A DNA stretch of 64,000 bases, taken from contig JAPNXP010000001.1 of the NCBI GenBank assembly GCA_028753945.1, forward strand, positions 2,656,501 through 2,720,500, read 5' to 3'. The position numbers were made by a program, and so were the translations under genes. This DNA comes from Hexactinellida sp. DTS-2022 (lineage: Eukaryota > Porifera > Hexactinellida). Positions within the stretch are counted from its first letter, which is position 1; the number at the start of each line of letters is the position of its first letter. Shown here one piece after another: positions 11,499 through 23,416 of the stretch. The notes under the pieces are model-generated. The model was not told the origin of the DNA. It worked only from the letters and a program-made list of their open reading frames with translations, and did no database searches.

Positions 11499-13527
11499 GG
11501 CCGTATTCACAAAGAACTTAAGTACTAAGATCAGTATTAAGTCTTAAGATCGATCTTAAGACCGAACTTTGAGCTATTCACTAAGAATTAAGATCGAACT
11601 TAAAAATAACTTTAAGGTAAATATGATTAGAATAGAGCATTATCCTATTAAATATAAAACTAATGTATAATTTAGTTATGGTAAGTGTTTATTTATTATT
11701 GATCTAGTAAAAATATATATTTCTTAATTATTTTTTTTGAGCAACAGTTGAGGCAATTTTAATGTCAAATTATTAGGAACAAAGAAGAATGATTCCCCAC
11801 TCCTATAATACATAGCTTCTATTTATGTAGTTGTACTGCCTGCACGCCGGCTGGCGAGTCTCATGATATCGGTGGTGCCAGTATTGTTTTAACTTGATTG
11901 GATTTATTAAGAAAATTCAATGTTCTATGTTTGTAATCTATAATATAATGATTATACACTAGTAGGATTATATAAAACTTCCAACTAGGAACCTTAATTA
12001 AATATCAAACGAAGATAAGGAATCTTCCTGACAACCAACACATCTATTGAATGTGATTAGAAATGTACAATATAATAACTTATACTGTTGAAATATCAAT
12101 GTGATCTTTACTTGCACTCCGATGAAATTTACTCGAGTATAATTGTATATAATGAAAAATGATATGCATATTCTCATTTGTTAGTGCTACTATCATTATC
12201 ATACTCTTCACTTTTCATCTAAATGGCAGGAATGATTCCATTGTTTTTAGCAGAAGAATCGGAAAATTCTCTCGCTCGAGAGAGAGTCTTCAGAGATCGT
12301 AGTGATCCTTTGGAATTCTATGATGATCTAGAATTAGTGCAACGTTACCGCTTCTCAAGGTCAGCAATATTAAGGATAAAAGAGATCATAGTTGATCATC
12401 TTAATTCAACTGATAGATCTCATGACGCACATCCACATGTACAAGTTTGTGTCGCTCTACAATTTTTTGCATCTAGGACTTTTCAGATAATTTGTGGTGA
12501 TGGAGTTCACGTGAGCCAACCCTCAGCTTGCAGGTACATTAGAGCCGTTGCACTCGGACAACAATCGGTATATTCAAAGTTTATTAGCATGCCCGGTTCT
12601 GCTGACAAGGCTACGATTAAGTCCCAGTTTTATGAGCTCGCGAACCTACCCGGCGTTCTTGGACTTGTAGATGGGACACATGTTCGTATTCAAAAGCCTT
12701 CTGAAAATGAAGCTGATTATGCAAACAGACATTTCTACCACTCCATAAATGTTCAAGCTCTCTGTCTACTCTACCTGATGGTAGATTTTCCGAAGTATTG
12801 GCAAGATTCCCTGGTTCAGTACATGACTCACGTATTTGGAAGCTCTCTCAGGTTGGAACATATGTGGAGAATAACTTCTTGGTTGGAGACCATATCTTAG
12901 GTGATAGCGGGAATATGCTGAAATCCTATTTGTTAACTCCATACAGGCAACCTGCTTCAAATGTCCAAGAGAATTATAATTATTCCCACAAAAAAACGCG
13001 TGTATTAATCGAGCAAACCTTTGGGAGGTGGAAGAGAAGATTTCATTGCCTTCACGGAGAGATCCGCATGGCTCCAACAGTCATATGAATAAATATATAA
13101 ACCCTTTCTCTATGGTAATGCATATTAGAACTAGTATTATACATACATTTCAAACAATGTAGGTATGTTTATTCATACAATTAGTAATATTATGCTACGA
13201 ATTATATCATGTGTTTACACACGATACCAGAAACCTTTCAAAAATATTTAACGTTTATTTGAAGTCTAATATCAATCAAAGGTAGATTAAATCTTCGATA
13301 GAATTAAATTTGAACAACGTTTATGAAGTAATTAGTGAAAATCGAATCAAATACAATACTTAAGACACCTCTCTAAGTAGCATAAAGTTCGGTCTTGAGT
13401 TCGGTCTTAAGATCGAACTTAAATCTTAGTGAATACCGATCTTAGTGAATACGACTTAAGATCGAACTTAAGAATTAAGTACTAAGATCGATCTTAAGTT
13501 CGATCTTAAGTTCTTAGTGAATACGCC
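11499..13527 (+). mobile_element. PIF/Harbinger transposon, about 2.03 kb
   Basis: The ends are GGCCGTATTCACAAAGAAC and, inverted, GGCGTATTCACTAAGAAC. Sub-terminal regions (11515-11620 and 13385-13520) are packed with inverted copies of TCTTAAGATCGATCTTAAG-like words and extra GTATTCACTAAG motifs, giving complex palindromic ends. The interior holds a HARBI1-type transposase. The usual 3 bp TSD is not clear; GCC flanks both sides if the TIR starts at GTATTCAC. The second gene common in Harbinger elements, a Myb-like protein, was not found. Confidence 0.85.
12223..13088 (+). pseudogene. HARBI1-like DDE transposase with one frameshift
   Basis: The ATG at 12223 opens a 225-codon frame with the N-terminal RYRFSRSAILRIKEII block and the first catalytic Asp (about residue 150) in GLVDGTHVRI, then YHSINVQALC. 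Near 12760-12768 the frame shifts, and ARFPGSVHDSRIW (second Asp, codon at 12825) continues in the frame open at 12798-13088. LLTPYRQPAS, then TRVLIEQTFGRWKRRFHCLHG supplies the catalytic Glu (codon at 13011). The frame stops after RMAPTVI, where HARBI1 relatives carry on to an LHN motif, so the C-terminus is short or continues after an unseen intron. Triad residues are intact, so decay is recent. Confidence 0.88.
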
Positions 13528-14049
13528 GCTGGTCCGGCCATGGCCGGACCAGCGGATCGCGTGCTACGCCTATGATAATGCAGTGGCGTTGAAATCTGTT
13601 CAAAGGTGGTTAGAACACTCTTCCACTGGCCTGATCCAGTAGTCAGGCTAAAGTTTGTTAGCTATACAGAATGTAAAATTGGTCTAATCATGGCCTGACT
13701 GCCTGATCGCTGCGCTGCCCATGTAATGAACACAGTAAGCTTTCTTTCAATATACACGTACGTGGTTTTTATTAATTTCAAATTACGTAATAATAAATTA
13801 ATATACCTTAGCAACAACAGTTCAAATGGAATCATGAATGAACAGATATTGAAATACGTATTAACTAGAAAATGTGAACGGATAGGACGAAAAGGCAAAT
13901 GCATTCTGAAACAAACTTTACAATCGAAGTCCACCTGATTTTTCCCTATCAAACCCTAAAGGTACATAAATAATTGTTTACATGCAGAAAGTTTACGGCT
14001 TCTATTTTAGCAGATACATAGCCTTATTTAGTATCATATTTAACAAGTA

Positions 14050-14690
14050 CAGTAGAGTTGCTTTATTAGCAACATTGTTCTATTAACAAAACCAATTTCC
14101 AAGTACCTTCGCTGTACCGATCAAAAGAATTGGGAATTCTATACAGTCAAGTTCCCCCATTAGCTACTCGTTTAAAAACAATATTGGTATATTAGCAACC
14201 TATATTATGGTCCCAAGTGTAGATATGTTCCCCTATAAGCAACTCAAAGTTACTAATAGACGAACAGCAATTAAATAACTCGTACAGATAATAATTAATC
14301 CAAAAACTAGCACGTACACATACGTATTGCGTCGAAATATTTAGGTTGGTCATCTGACTTGATAATTTTTCCAAGTAGGACATCCTCAATATATATATTA
14401 TTTCATTTTCAACATGTTTACTCTCCAATGTGGGGTTTCTGGTTTATAACTTTCCCGGTAAATTGACCTCTTTAACCATTTCCAGGAAAACTGTATGCTC
14501 TTCTGAAACCAGTTGCTAATCAAGAAATACCGTGAGGAGTGAAATAATGTGAATTTTCATTATAATTTCTAGTATCTTACTATAGAATGACAAATAAAAA
14601 CGTAAAACATGTTTTGCTCTATTTAAAGAAAATTTCACATTAGAAACTACTTTTTCAACCAAACCCGAGGTGCTAATAAAGCAACTCCAT
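14050..14690. mobile_element. pogo/mariner-type MITE, 641 bp
   Basis: The left end CAGTAGAGTTGCTTTATTAGC and the inverse right end ATGGAGTTGCTTTATTAGC are TIRs, flanked by TA on both sides (14048-14049, 14691-14692). The TA duplication and CAGT start fit pogo or Tc1/mariner mobilisation. No transposase inside. Confidence 0.75.
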
Positions 14691-14703
14691 TATATGTAAC
14701 AAC

Positions 14704-14890
14704 CAGGGTTGGGGCCGATTACGAGTACAATTGTAATCGATTACACATTTGGCTGTAATCGTAATCGTAATCGTAATAAGATTATTATATTAGAGTGTAA
14801 TTGTATCGTAATCGTAATCAGATGATTATATTAGAGTGTATTCGTATCGTAATCGTAATCATGTTATTTTATTAGCGTAATTAACTTTGA
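14704..14890. repeat. hAT-like end with GTAATC minisatellite
   Basis: It starts CAGGGTTGGGGCCGATTACG, a hAT-type terminus, then continues as iterated GTAATC/GTATCGTAATC units interleaved with two copies of a TTATATTAGAGTGTA word. The opposite terminus is not seen, so this is one end of a MITE or a locally expanded satellite. Confidence 0.6.
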
Positions 14891-15018
14891 AATTAAGGAT
14901 ATATTATCAATTGGTAGGATTGCACCTGCGAAAGTGCATTTATTCAATAACAGTTACATTAATTCGAATTCCATCATAATATATACAGTAAAAGTAAATT
15001 TATACCTTCCTTGTTGTT

Positions 15019-15241
15019 AGTACTGTTGTATGAGATTCTTACTACTTTGAATACAAGGACCATGGATGACAAATTGCTATGATATTCTTACTACCATGAG
15101 ATTCTTACTACCTTTGTCATTCTTTCTCACCAGTTTTCTCAAGATCAATTCTCAATATATTTGAGTGTTAACCACATGAATAACCAATTTATAAAGGAAT
15201 AGCAAGAATTTACTTGTGATATTGTAGTGGAGTAAATTCCA
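15019..15241. repeat. Left arm of a 2.55 kb inverted repeat pair
   Basis: The arm begins AGTACTGTTGTATGAGATTC and includes CCATGGATGACAAATTGC. The same sequence lies in reverse complement at 17349-17571 with only a few differences. The pair could be the TIRs of a composite element or two opposed copies of one repeat. Confidence 0.8.
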
Positions 15242-15354
15242 TTACAATATCTCAATTCGCTATTATAATTATTGCTACAATATTTATTGTAATTGTACAG
15301 TATCAATTAAATTTTAAATCGTTGTAATGTCAACTTATGTGTATTTTGTATATT

Positions 15355-15500
15355 CTAGGTTGCCGGCGGCACGGGTGCACCCGTTGCTCCGGTCAATTTT
15401 TTCTATTGCATGAAGGGGGAGTGCGGGAGGGCTTTGCACCCCAGGTTTTGGTTTATTGTTCACCCGTTGCTCCGGCGGGTCGCCGGCGCCCCATATTATA
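15355..15500. repeat. GC-rich CACCCGTTGCTCCGG repeat
   Basis: Two direct copies of CACCCGTTGCTCCGG about 85 bases apart, with CCGGCGGCACGGGTG and GTCGCCGGCGCCCC at the edges. It is a GC island in A+T-rich DNA, probably an eroded MITE. The open frame across it is not protein-like. Confidence 0.5.
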
Positions 15501-16267
15501 TATTTGTTGTTGGCAACTAAGATAGGCTAAGAAATGAGAACAATTTCATAGAATAATATTATCTATCCAAAATATATATAGGTAATTTTTTCCAAAAACT
15601 TCTTATGTGTCAATCTATTATCAAAATGTTAAAGTTTTCGAATTAAGTTGTTTTCAACAGCTATAATGGGGTAATCAACTATGTTGACATGAATTTACCA
15701 ATTATACATGACATAGGTCACAATACTTTGACATTATGCAATCTTAATATATACTCACTTTATAGGAATTAAAATATTATCATAATATCTTCAAGTTGAC
15801 AATCGTGCAACTACCTCTTACAAACCTCAAGGGACAATTTAGACAATTAATATCGATATCTATCTACGTACTAGGAAAAAAGATTATAGCTGAGGCTGGT
15901 ATAGAGTTATCTAAATGTTACAACCTCCAGTATTATCAGTAAACAGTAAATAAAAACGTTTCACTGCTTATAGTTCGTTCTACATGATATTGGAAGTGAA
16001 TTCTACTTTCTCTTGCCCTTCCGATATTTATATTCGAAATATATTGTACAAACACTGTAGCAGAAAATACTGGCTGTCTACTACTTCTCTAACTTCCATT
16101 CCAACTTTCCAGTAACTAGTATAGTGACAAATATCAAAATGTAACCTACTCTATTTTTAAATCCAGCGATAATTGGCAATGTTTATTCCAGTCGCCCTGA
16201 GTCTATTGAACCACATGGGAACTGTTTTTTTCCTAGCAATATCTGCTATATTCGGAAAAATACACAA

Positions 16268-16701
16268 CAGTAGATGCCGGTTATAAGAACATTGTCGGGA
16301 ACTGCATATCAAGGCTGGATTTGGTTAGCCGTTTCTAATATCGTTAGCGGTTACAGAATTCGTTAACCAGTTTTCCGGTCTGTTGAAAATCAGCAGTATT
16401 ACTTGGAAATTATTGTATAAATAATTAAAATTATCTGAATTGTGTTAGAAAATGATATCATAAATCCATTTCATTTTAACTTACCCAAATTATGAAATAC
16501 ATCAATTAATGACTATTTTTTGGCAATACTTTTTAAAGCTGAGTCTTATTCAGTAGATAGTATAATCTGGATTTTCTAGAGGATTAGTTGTATTGAGTAG
16601 CAAGGGCGGTTAATTAACCATGTCGATAAATCGAATCGAAACCGTAGCCTAAGAACGGTTAATGTTCTTATAACCGGTGTTCTTAGATACAACATCTACT
16701 G
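16268..16701. mobile_element. pogo-type MITE, 434 bp
   Basis: The left end is CAGTAGATGCCGGTTATAAG; the right end, inverted, starts CAGTAGATGTTG and carries ACCGGTTATAAGAAC a few bases in. TA follows the right end, while the left flank reads AA. A related single terminus lies at about 20750-20790. No coding content. Confidence 0.65.
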
Positions 16702-16884
16702 TACTAGATAAAGAAATACAAATTCATTGGAATACAAGGAGCTGGATTTAATTGGGTTAGTTGGAAGTCAAGTTAGTGGACACTCACCAACAGAATATCT
16801 TCTGATTTCTAAAATTGATTAAAATCAGATTTTGGCAAAGGATATACAATTAGAGGAAGACTCGTGCTAATTATAATTTCAATA

Positions 16885-17154
16885 CAGTCAACTCCGCTTA
16901 ATAGAGCCACCGGTTAATCGGTTTCTCCGCTTAATCGGGTCAAAATTTCACAGGATTTAAAAGACAGAATTACAGTTTGGCTTACAATATTTTTGGTTAA
17001 TCGGTTTCTCCGCTTAATCGGGTCAAAAATTTCACAGGATTTATAGTGACATAATTACAGTTTGGCTTATAATATTTTCGGTTAATCGGTTTCTCAGCTT
17101 AATTGGGTAAAAAAAACCTGGTTCCGAGGTGGTTCTATTAAGCGGAGTCGACTG
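16885..17154. mobile_element. pogo-type MITE with internal tandem units
   Basis: The TIRs are CAGTCAACTCCGCTTAATAG and, inverted, CAGTCGACTCCGCTTAATAG, with TA on both flanks (16883-16884, 17155-17156). Between them an about 83 bp unit beginning GGTTAATCGG and containing CGCTTAATCGGGTCAAA is repeated about 2.5 times. Copies of this family are at 31813-31980 (one unit) and, damaged, at 39650-39760 and 53995-54100. Confidence 0.85.
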
Positions 17155-17348
17155 TATAATGAAAACGTGGAGAAAACACCAGCCAAGCAAAATAGTTAGC
17201 AAATTTGGATCACCATTTCAGCATGTTACTGATCTCATAAATGGTCGTTAACCTTCATATTTTAGTAATGTACATATTTACAGTCAAAACTCTTTTGTAA
17301 TACTTTATAGAAATTAGTTAGTAACTAAATAATACTAATCTATTAGCA

Positions 17349-17571
17349 AATGGAATTTATTCCACTACAATATCACAAGTAAATTCTTGCTATTCCTTTA
17401 TAAATTGGTTATTTGGTTAATACTCAATTATATTGAGAATAGATCTTGAGAAAACAGGTGAGAAAGAATGACAAAGGTAGTAAGAATCTCATGGTAGTAA
17501 GAATATCATAGCAATTTGTCATCCATGGTCCTTGTATTCAAAGTAGTAAGAATCTCATACAACAATACTTT
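17349..17571. repeat. Right arm of the 2.55 kb inverted repeat pair
   Basis: Reverse complement of 15019-15241, ending CTCATACAACAATACT. The two arms enclose the GC-rich repeat and both pogo MITEs. No target duplication is visible at the outer edges. Confidence 0.8.
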
Positions 17572-17808
17572 TAGATTCGAATTTAACAAACTTAGCCAGA
17601 CCGCATTTAGTATACATTTGGGATATTTTCATAATCTTAATCATATACAAGTTTATAGTAATCTTACAAAATAGTTGCCTTGACCTTCTGAGGTGAAACT
17701 TGAGATGTCGCATCATCCAGTAATTAATTGTCATGCCCATGGACTGCTTGTGAAGTATTATTAACTTATATGCCAATGGCAGCTGTGAACGGATTGAATC
17801 CTATAAAT

Positions 17809-17962
17809 CAGGCCTCTTCAATTAGCGACCCGCGGGCCAAAAGTGGCCCGCCGCGTATATTTGGTAATGTTAAGTAATGTAGAAGATCAATGAATAGTGG
17901 CCCGGGGGCCTTGCCTGATTTTCCAAAAAGTGGCCCAGGAAAAAACTAATTGAAGAGCCCTG
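17809..17962. mobile_element. hAT MITE, 154 bp, exact 8 bp TSD
   Basis: The ends CAGGCCTCTTCAATTAG and CAGGGCTCTTCAATTAG (inverted) are flanked by CTATAAAT at 17801-17808 and 17963-17970. The interior has repeated GTGGCCC words. A very short non-coding element. Confidence 0.92.
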
Positions 17963-17970
17963 CTATAAAT

Positions 17971-20142
17971 TATGCACATATTTAGTCACTTGTGATCATA
18001 TGAACCCAAATATAATATAATATACACTCCCCTACCAAAATTATTCGTACAAAATTTTTTTAGGCCAATTTCTGACCAATAATTTTTGTGACTTTTCGAG
18101 AATATCACATCTTGATACAATTTATTTAGTATAGTCGGTTGATAATCGTATTGCGACTAATATTATATAAATAAATTTACTCAGGGTACCGGTAGTATAT
18201 TTGTATTTGCTAATTTGGGGAGGCTATTATTGAAGGTAGGCAATTATTCGAATAGGGGCTACTATTAGAGTATATACGGTATGTCTAATATTTAGCGCTA
18301 ATGTATGCAAATTCTATAAGATGTCGCCACTTTTGTTTCAGAATCGTATTCTACGCCACGGAATTAACCAAAGTAGAAGCTTTCAACTCAATTATATTAT
18401 GATTACTTTAAATTATTATCATCCAGTGTGATCATGTACCACTTCATCTTATTGCCCCAATTCTACAAGATGGGAATAAGCGGCACATGGTGGCATTTTA
18501 TTATAATTTCAGCCTAATCAGTTGGTAATATATGTCAAAGTTTGTGCTATGTATATTTCGAATGCGTAGAATACGAATATGAAATCAAATTTACAGTATC
18601 CCATATACGTATATCGTACACAAAACACATTATTTTGCACACACTATATTACTATTTTGTATGGGAATGTTGAGTAGTGGGAAGACTTTTGGTAGGGGAG
18701 TATTTTCAATGAGTGCAATTTCGCGTGTGCAAGGAATAATATGAACATTTGATCGTATTTATTCGACACCTTGAACTTTTCCCTATTTTGGTGAACCAAA
18801 AGAAAACGGTATTTATTAGAAAAGTTATACAATAAGCAAATGTTCGTGATAATATACTACTGTTTAATAAGTTGCGAAACAAACTCACTATTATTTGCTC
18901 AGTACAGTTGAATATTACATAAATATACTATACAGTAGAACCCCGCATATCGGGGCAGTAAGTTGTAAATTTGCTTCTTTCCCTTTAAAAATAACCCCGC
19001 GTATTAGGGCGCCATTCACTTATCGGGGCACTCCACCGAAGATTATTTTCTCTTGAGTAACATGCTTTACTTTTGAGCAGCTTAGTATTATTTGTAATGA
19101 CCGCTAAGCGTCACCCACTACGCTAGAGACTCGTGCTGAGGTAATCGAGGGATTTTTTCATAAAAGAATATTCCGTGAATATCATAGATTTGTGACTCCT
19201 GGTGTTAGGCAAAGTATAATGTGAAATTGTGATGTGTAGTACTGCGTAAATATCAGCCTTAACTCTAGGTTTTGACTATATCTATATTATTAAATCTCGA
19301 TTGTTGTGTGTGTTAGTTCATGTGTTTGTTTGTTTGTCCGGATTGTATTAAAGTGATGGGGGAATAGAAACCGCATTAATATATGAGAGGCTCGACCCAC
19401 AACTTCACTAATAATGTCCCTATCAAATCCAAACATATATCAGTTTTAGCCCTATCTATATTGCTAATAAATCCGCAATCAAAATTGAATTCGAATAATA
19501 TTCACTCGAGTGATTGATTATAGTTCCATAATGCGTAATATTAAATTCCTATAGCCGATGATTTTATATGCCGCCAAATTGAAATTTTTTTATTGATGAT
19601 TAAGAGTTGTTTAGCATTTGGATATTATCTATGTTTCTAAACAAAGAAATGCAGGCACTTTGATGTGAAATAATACTCACAATATTGTTCAGTAAAGCTT
19701 CAAATTGAAACTATTCAAATTTCAATGATTATTATACATTTTTCTGATTCAAACACTTACAACAATTATTTTCATTTATTGTGAACATCGTAACTGCCTG
19801 CAGAGCTTGATTTATGTATGATTTATATGCCTGAAGTGTAAAATTATTAAATACATTTAAGAATTTTTCTCAAAATGGGCCCATGCATGTGTAGGTTTGG
19901 AGTTTGGAGAAAAATATCCGATTATTTATATTATAATACAGTTTAGTCTATAGAAATTACTTATATAGAACTCAGCTCTAGTAGAGTTCAGTTTTTCAGT
20001 ATGTGTAATCAGGCACTGACAAAGGTCAGTTTTTTCCCAAGCTTTGAAATTGACCTTTAGAAAATAAGCCCGGGCTTTTAGTATGGGAAAAATCTGAACT
20101 CTACAAAGCTCAGCTCGATACAAGGATTCTCTTAACTATATA
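17971..20142. other. Intron stretch with repeat fragments only
   Basis: No coding exon is supported. Fragments seen: a CGAATAGGGGCTACTATT-type piece near 18250 resembling 59140-59185; a pogo-type left end CAGTAGAACCCCGCATATCG at 18933; and a GTTTGTTTGTTTGTCCGG repeat near 19320 that is also found near 60190. Confidence 0.5.
18933..19040. repeat. pogo-type terminus, CCCCGCATATCGGGGC family
   Basis: CAGTAGAACCCCGCATATCGG is preceded by TA; CGTATTAGGGCGCC and CTTATCGGGGCAC follow within 80 bases. No partner terminus was found, so this is a truncated copy. Confidence 0.5.
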
Positions 20143-20310
20143 CAGGTAAACTTCCCAAAGCGGCACCCATTGGGAGAATGATTTTGTGCCGCTTTGGGAG
20201 GTTGCTCGTAAGGTAAAACTCCTAAAGCGGCACCCATCGGGAGAATAATTTTGTGCCGCTTCTCGGAGGTTGCCGCTACTCGGAGGTGCCGCTTTGGGAG
20301 GTTTACCATG
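20143..20310. mobile_element. Short MITE with duplicated AAAGCGGCACC units
   Basis: The left end CAGGTAAACTTCCCAAAGCGG and the right end, inverted, CATGGTAAACCTCCCAAAGC are TIRs, flanked by TATATA on both sides. Inside, an about 70 bp unit (AAAGCGGCACCCATNGGGAG to TGTGCCGCTT) is repeated. Long minus-strand open frames here come from this repeat and are not a gene. Confidence 0.75.
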
Positions 20311-21071
20311 TATATACACTCCATTCAATAGAAATCTTAAATAGTGGTTATATAACAATGTTAACTAAGTAATATTATGCAATGGTTTAATCTTAAGTTG
20401 TTAGGTTTTGAGCATTACAAATTAGATTATTTCGCTATAAAATGTGACGAAATCCCCACCTAATTTTGCATTACGTCAGTGGCTCAAAGTGGCGCAAGGT
20501 GGTATATTTCCTAAGTATTTGGAATTTCCGGATAAAATTCCTGTGAATATACCCCATCTATAGAGCTTGCGGAATATGCAATAATATACATTTAATCAAT
20601 GTTCTGGGCCTTCGTCCTGATGGTGTGGGTCGAGCCTAAATATAAACTAACTGTCAAATGTTGTAATTGGTAAACAAATGTTATAATATGTAAACAAGTA
20701 TGCTGAACACGAATTTCGCATTCATAAATTTATAATATGAATATAAGTGCAGTTCCCGGCGATGTGCTTATAACCGGCATCCACTGTATAATGGGCCATT
20801 AGTGCTATGGAGTATCATTCTGTGCAGTTTAATGTCAAACTTTTGTTAAATTTCATTGGTTGCTACATAAAGTGAGAAAATCTATTTTTGGGATTTTTGT
20901 AGTAATTGAACAATGCTCATTTAAATGCACTCACATAACAAAAGTATTGGAATAAATCAACAATTTGTGTCACGAATGGGACATGGCGGGTATATGTTGC
21001 GAATTTCATGTGTGCCCTATAAAACTATTCTGAAATGTACTATTTTCGAGTTTGGATAATAGCTTTTTATA

Positions 21072-21804
21072 CAGGTATCCCTCTTTTTACGGGGTAGATG
21101 CGTTCCTTGAAAAGCCCGCGTAAAACGAAATCGCGTATAAAAAACGTTCTATTCTCATAGTAACACATATTAAACCAATAGATGCGTTTCCAAATATTAT
21201 CAACATCGAATAAAATTATAAATACCTAGTGTTCAAACGCTCAAACCTCCAACATCCGGACCTCTCAGATAGCCTACGTTTCCGTGTGTAAATCACATGG
21301 GATTTGCAATATAGGATTGGAATGGAAATTAATTTAACTTATGGGAATCCTGATATAAATCAACTTGTGAGAATACTTGGGAATTCCCACAGAAAGGGAA
21401 TTGTGGTGTGAAGGGAATTAAAATTCCCTTCACACCGCAACCCTACACCTACGGGTACATCCCACAACCGGGTATCTTTAGTGTGTATAGTGAAGCAAAT
21501 ATGTATTTATTTGACAAATAATATATTTAGATGAACTTACTATATTACAAATACATATCTCAAAATATCTACTACCGTATCCCTAAAAGATGATTTTTTT
21601 ATTTTTGGAAATGTAGAACAGCTTTGTAGCCAATAAATCTTAAAATTATCTAAAATCTCGATAAAAAAAATAATTAATTGTATGAAAATCATAGATAAAC
21701 CGCGAGAAACGAGTTGAGGATCGCGTAAAAAGTTTTGGTTATAAAAAATTGTTCCGCGTAAAACGAAAACGCGTGAAGAAATAGCGCGTAAACGAGGTAA
21801 TACT
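21072..21804. mobile_element. Probable TIR MITE, GCGTAAAACGAAA family
   Basis: The left end CAGGTATCCCTCTTTTTACG and inverse right end CAGTATTACCTCGTTTACGC are imperfect TIRs. GCGTAAAACGAAANCGCGT occurs in direct form near both ends (about 21117 and 21756). The right flank lacks a clear TA, so the boundary and class are uncertain. Confidence 0.55.
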
Positions 21805-22203
21805 GTCCTATATTTTGGGGCCGTTGACGAAAATTGTTCCCTATGCTTTTGATCCATCCCTTTAAGAAGCGATTTATGCTAAGTGGGAAGATGGGTCCAT
21901 TAAGCAAAGATCTAAACAGTCCATCAAACAGGAAAAAGACAATAAAGTTTCTATGAAGACTATCAAATCGTGAGATATTGGTTTATTACTGGGCATAAGC
22001 TATAATTTTAACTTGTGATGATACAATATTTTTGACTTGTGTTTCGCTTTGATTATCTATATCTATAAAATAATTACTAAGCAAACTATCATTAAACTCA
22101 TTTTATCAATAAATGAACTATATATTAGAGTTCATAGAGCTACTGGATAATCGTGCAAACCCTTAATTGAGGCAATTTCAACAGGAAAAGAATCACGCCA
22201 ATA

Positions 22204-23396
22204 GAAACTAATGCTGAAGATTTTCCATTGATTGGGTGAGTTTCCTTCAAAGTGACGAAATTCAACGGAGTCAACTATATGTGAGAAGAATTGTACCTGC
22301 GACGAATTTTAAAGCGACAAATTTTCCGCTATTCGTGTGGGAGTGCATTAATGCTTACTTATTTCGAAAAACTTTTTTCGTAAACGGAAACAAATATTTA
22401 ATTAGCAAATTAGCTAGTTGATTTGGATAACACGTCAAAGTTTTGAAGCCTAAAAAACTTGGATTTGAGGCTACAGCACAAATCTGAACATCTGTGTCAT
22501 ATAAAACTTGCACCGATGGTAACTTAAAAGGCTTGAGGCCATCAATTTTATGAAGACAGAATGTGAATCTAGCTTTATGAATCTTCGATTGTTCCAACGT
22601 CGCTGCTCTTAATATCCAGCAAACGAGTATTACACAAATTAGCAGATCCCAGCCCAGGAGCTTTAGTTAAATAAATAGTCGCGTATGGAATTTATTTAGT
22701 CATACCCCTAGGAAATGTATCCACCTCAACGATCTAGATAACTTGACACTCAAGTAGAATAACCCGAGGTTCCAATTACTTACTTCAGTAGTTTGTTGGC
22801 TAGATCAGTGGAAAGGATTAGGATTTCAGGAAGGTAAACTGAAACAAAACTTTTACAACCTTTCAAAAGTCGTGTATAACGTTTCCCAAACATGTTGAAT
22901 ACTCGAAAGAAGACATCGGTTTTAGCTAAGTACTCAGCTCATTTGCGCATAATGTCGCATTGATCCTATAGTTCACCACTCTGAATTGTAAATAGAAAAT
23001 ATCGGGATCCAATAATCTATCGGTTTGTCAAGTGCATTGGGAATGAAATAACTCACAAATTATCCAATATAAAAATTTTTTCCAATGCCAAAACTACAGT
23101 TCCGAAGGATAGAGCTACTTTATCGAATTTCTCAACTCCTTCATATCTCAACATGATGACATTTCCGAATGTGGAAAAGCAGTTGACTTACAGATTTATT
23201 TTTCAATATCGGTAAAGTGTACTGACCCATCTATTGAAATACAACATGCATTGGCATTTAATTCTGGTGATGTAGCCTTTTCTATGTTGAAAAGTTCATT
23301 AAAACCTTCGAATTATGTAATGAGTGTGTCATTAACTCAAGATAAATTTATCGATATTGAAGAAATACGACAATATTTGAGTTTAATGACATAGAT
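22204..23396 (+). pseudogene. Unrecognised protein-like relic
   Basis: Short plus-strand stretches read like protein but are interrupted: 22236-22421 opens with WVSFLQSDEIQRSQLYVRRIV, and 23212-23394 reads KCTDPSIEIQHALAFNSG, then SLTQDKFIDIEEIRQYLSLMT and a stop. No family was recognised. It could be a decayed transposon gene or a retained host fragment. It lies just left of a hAT MITE. Confidence 0.25.
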
Positions 23397-23416
23397 ATAA
23401 TGAGTAGATACTAGAT

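Larger units (their letters stand above)
11395..13574. mobile_element. Older TIR element split by a Harbinger transposon
   Basis: The left terminus ATCACGGGCGTTGCACG and the inverse of the right terminus, ATCATAGGCGTAGCACG, are imperfect inverted repeats lying outside the Harbinger ends. Both sides continue with CCGGCC words, and GGTCCGGCCATGGCCGGACC at about 13531-13550 is a perfect palindrome. This is best read as a short TIR element, or a Helitron-like sequence, into which Harbinger jumped. Class uncertain. Confidence 0.5.

Noticed and set aside
20110-20358. Overlapping minus-strand open frames of 62-82 codons
   Set aside because: They arise from the AAAGCGGCACC repeat units of a MITE and encode only that repeat.
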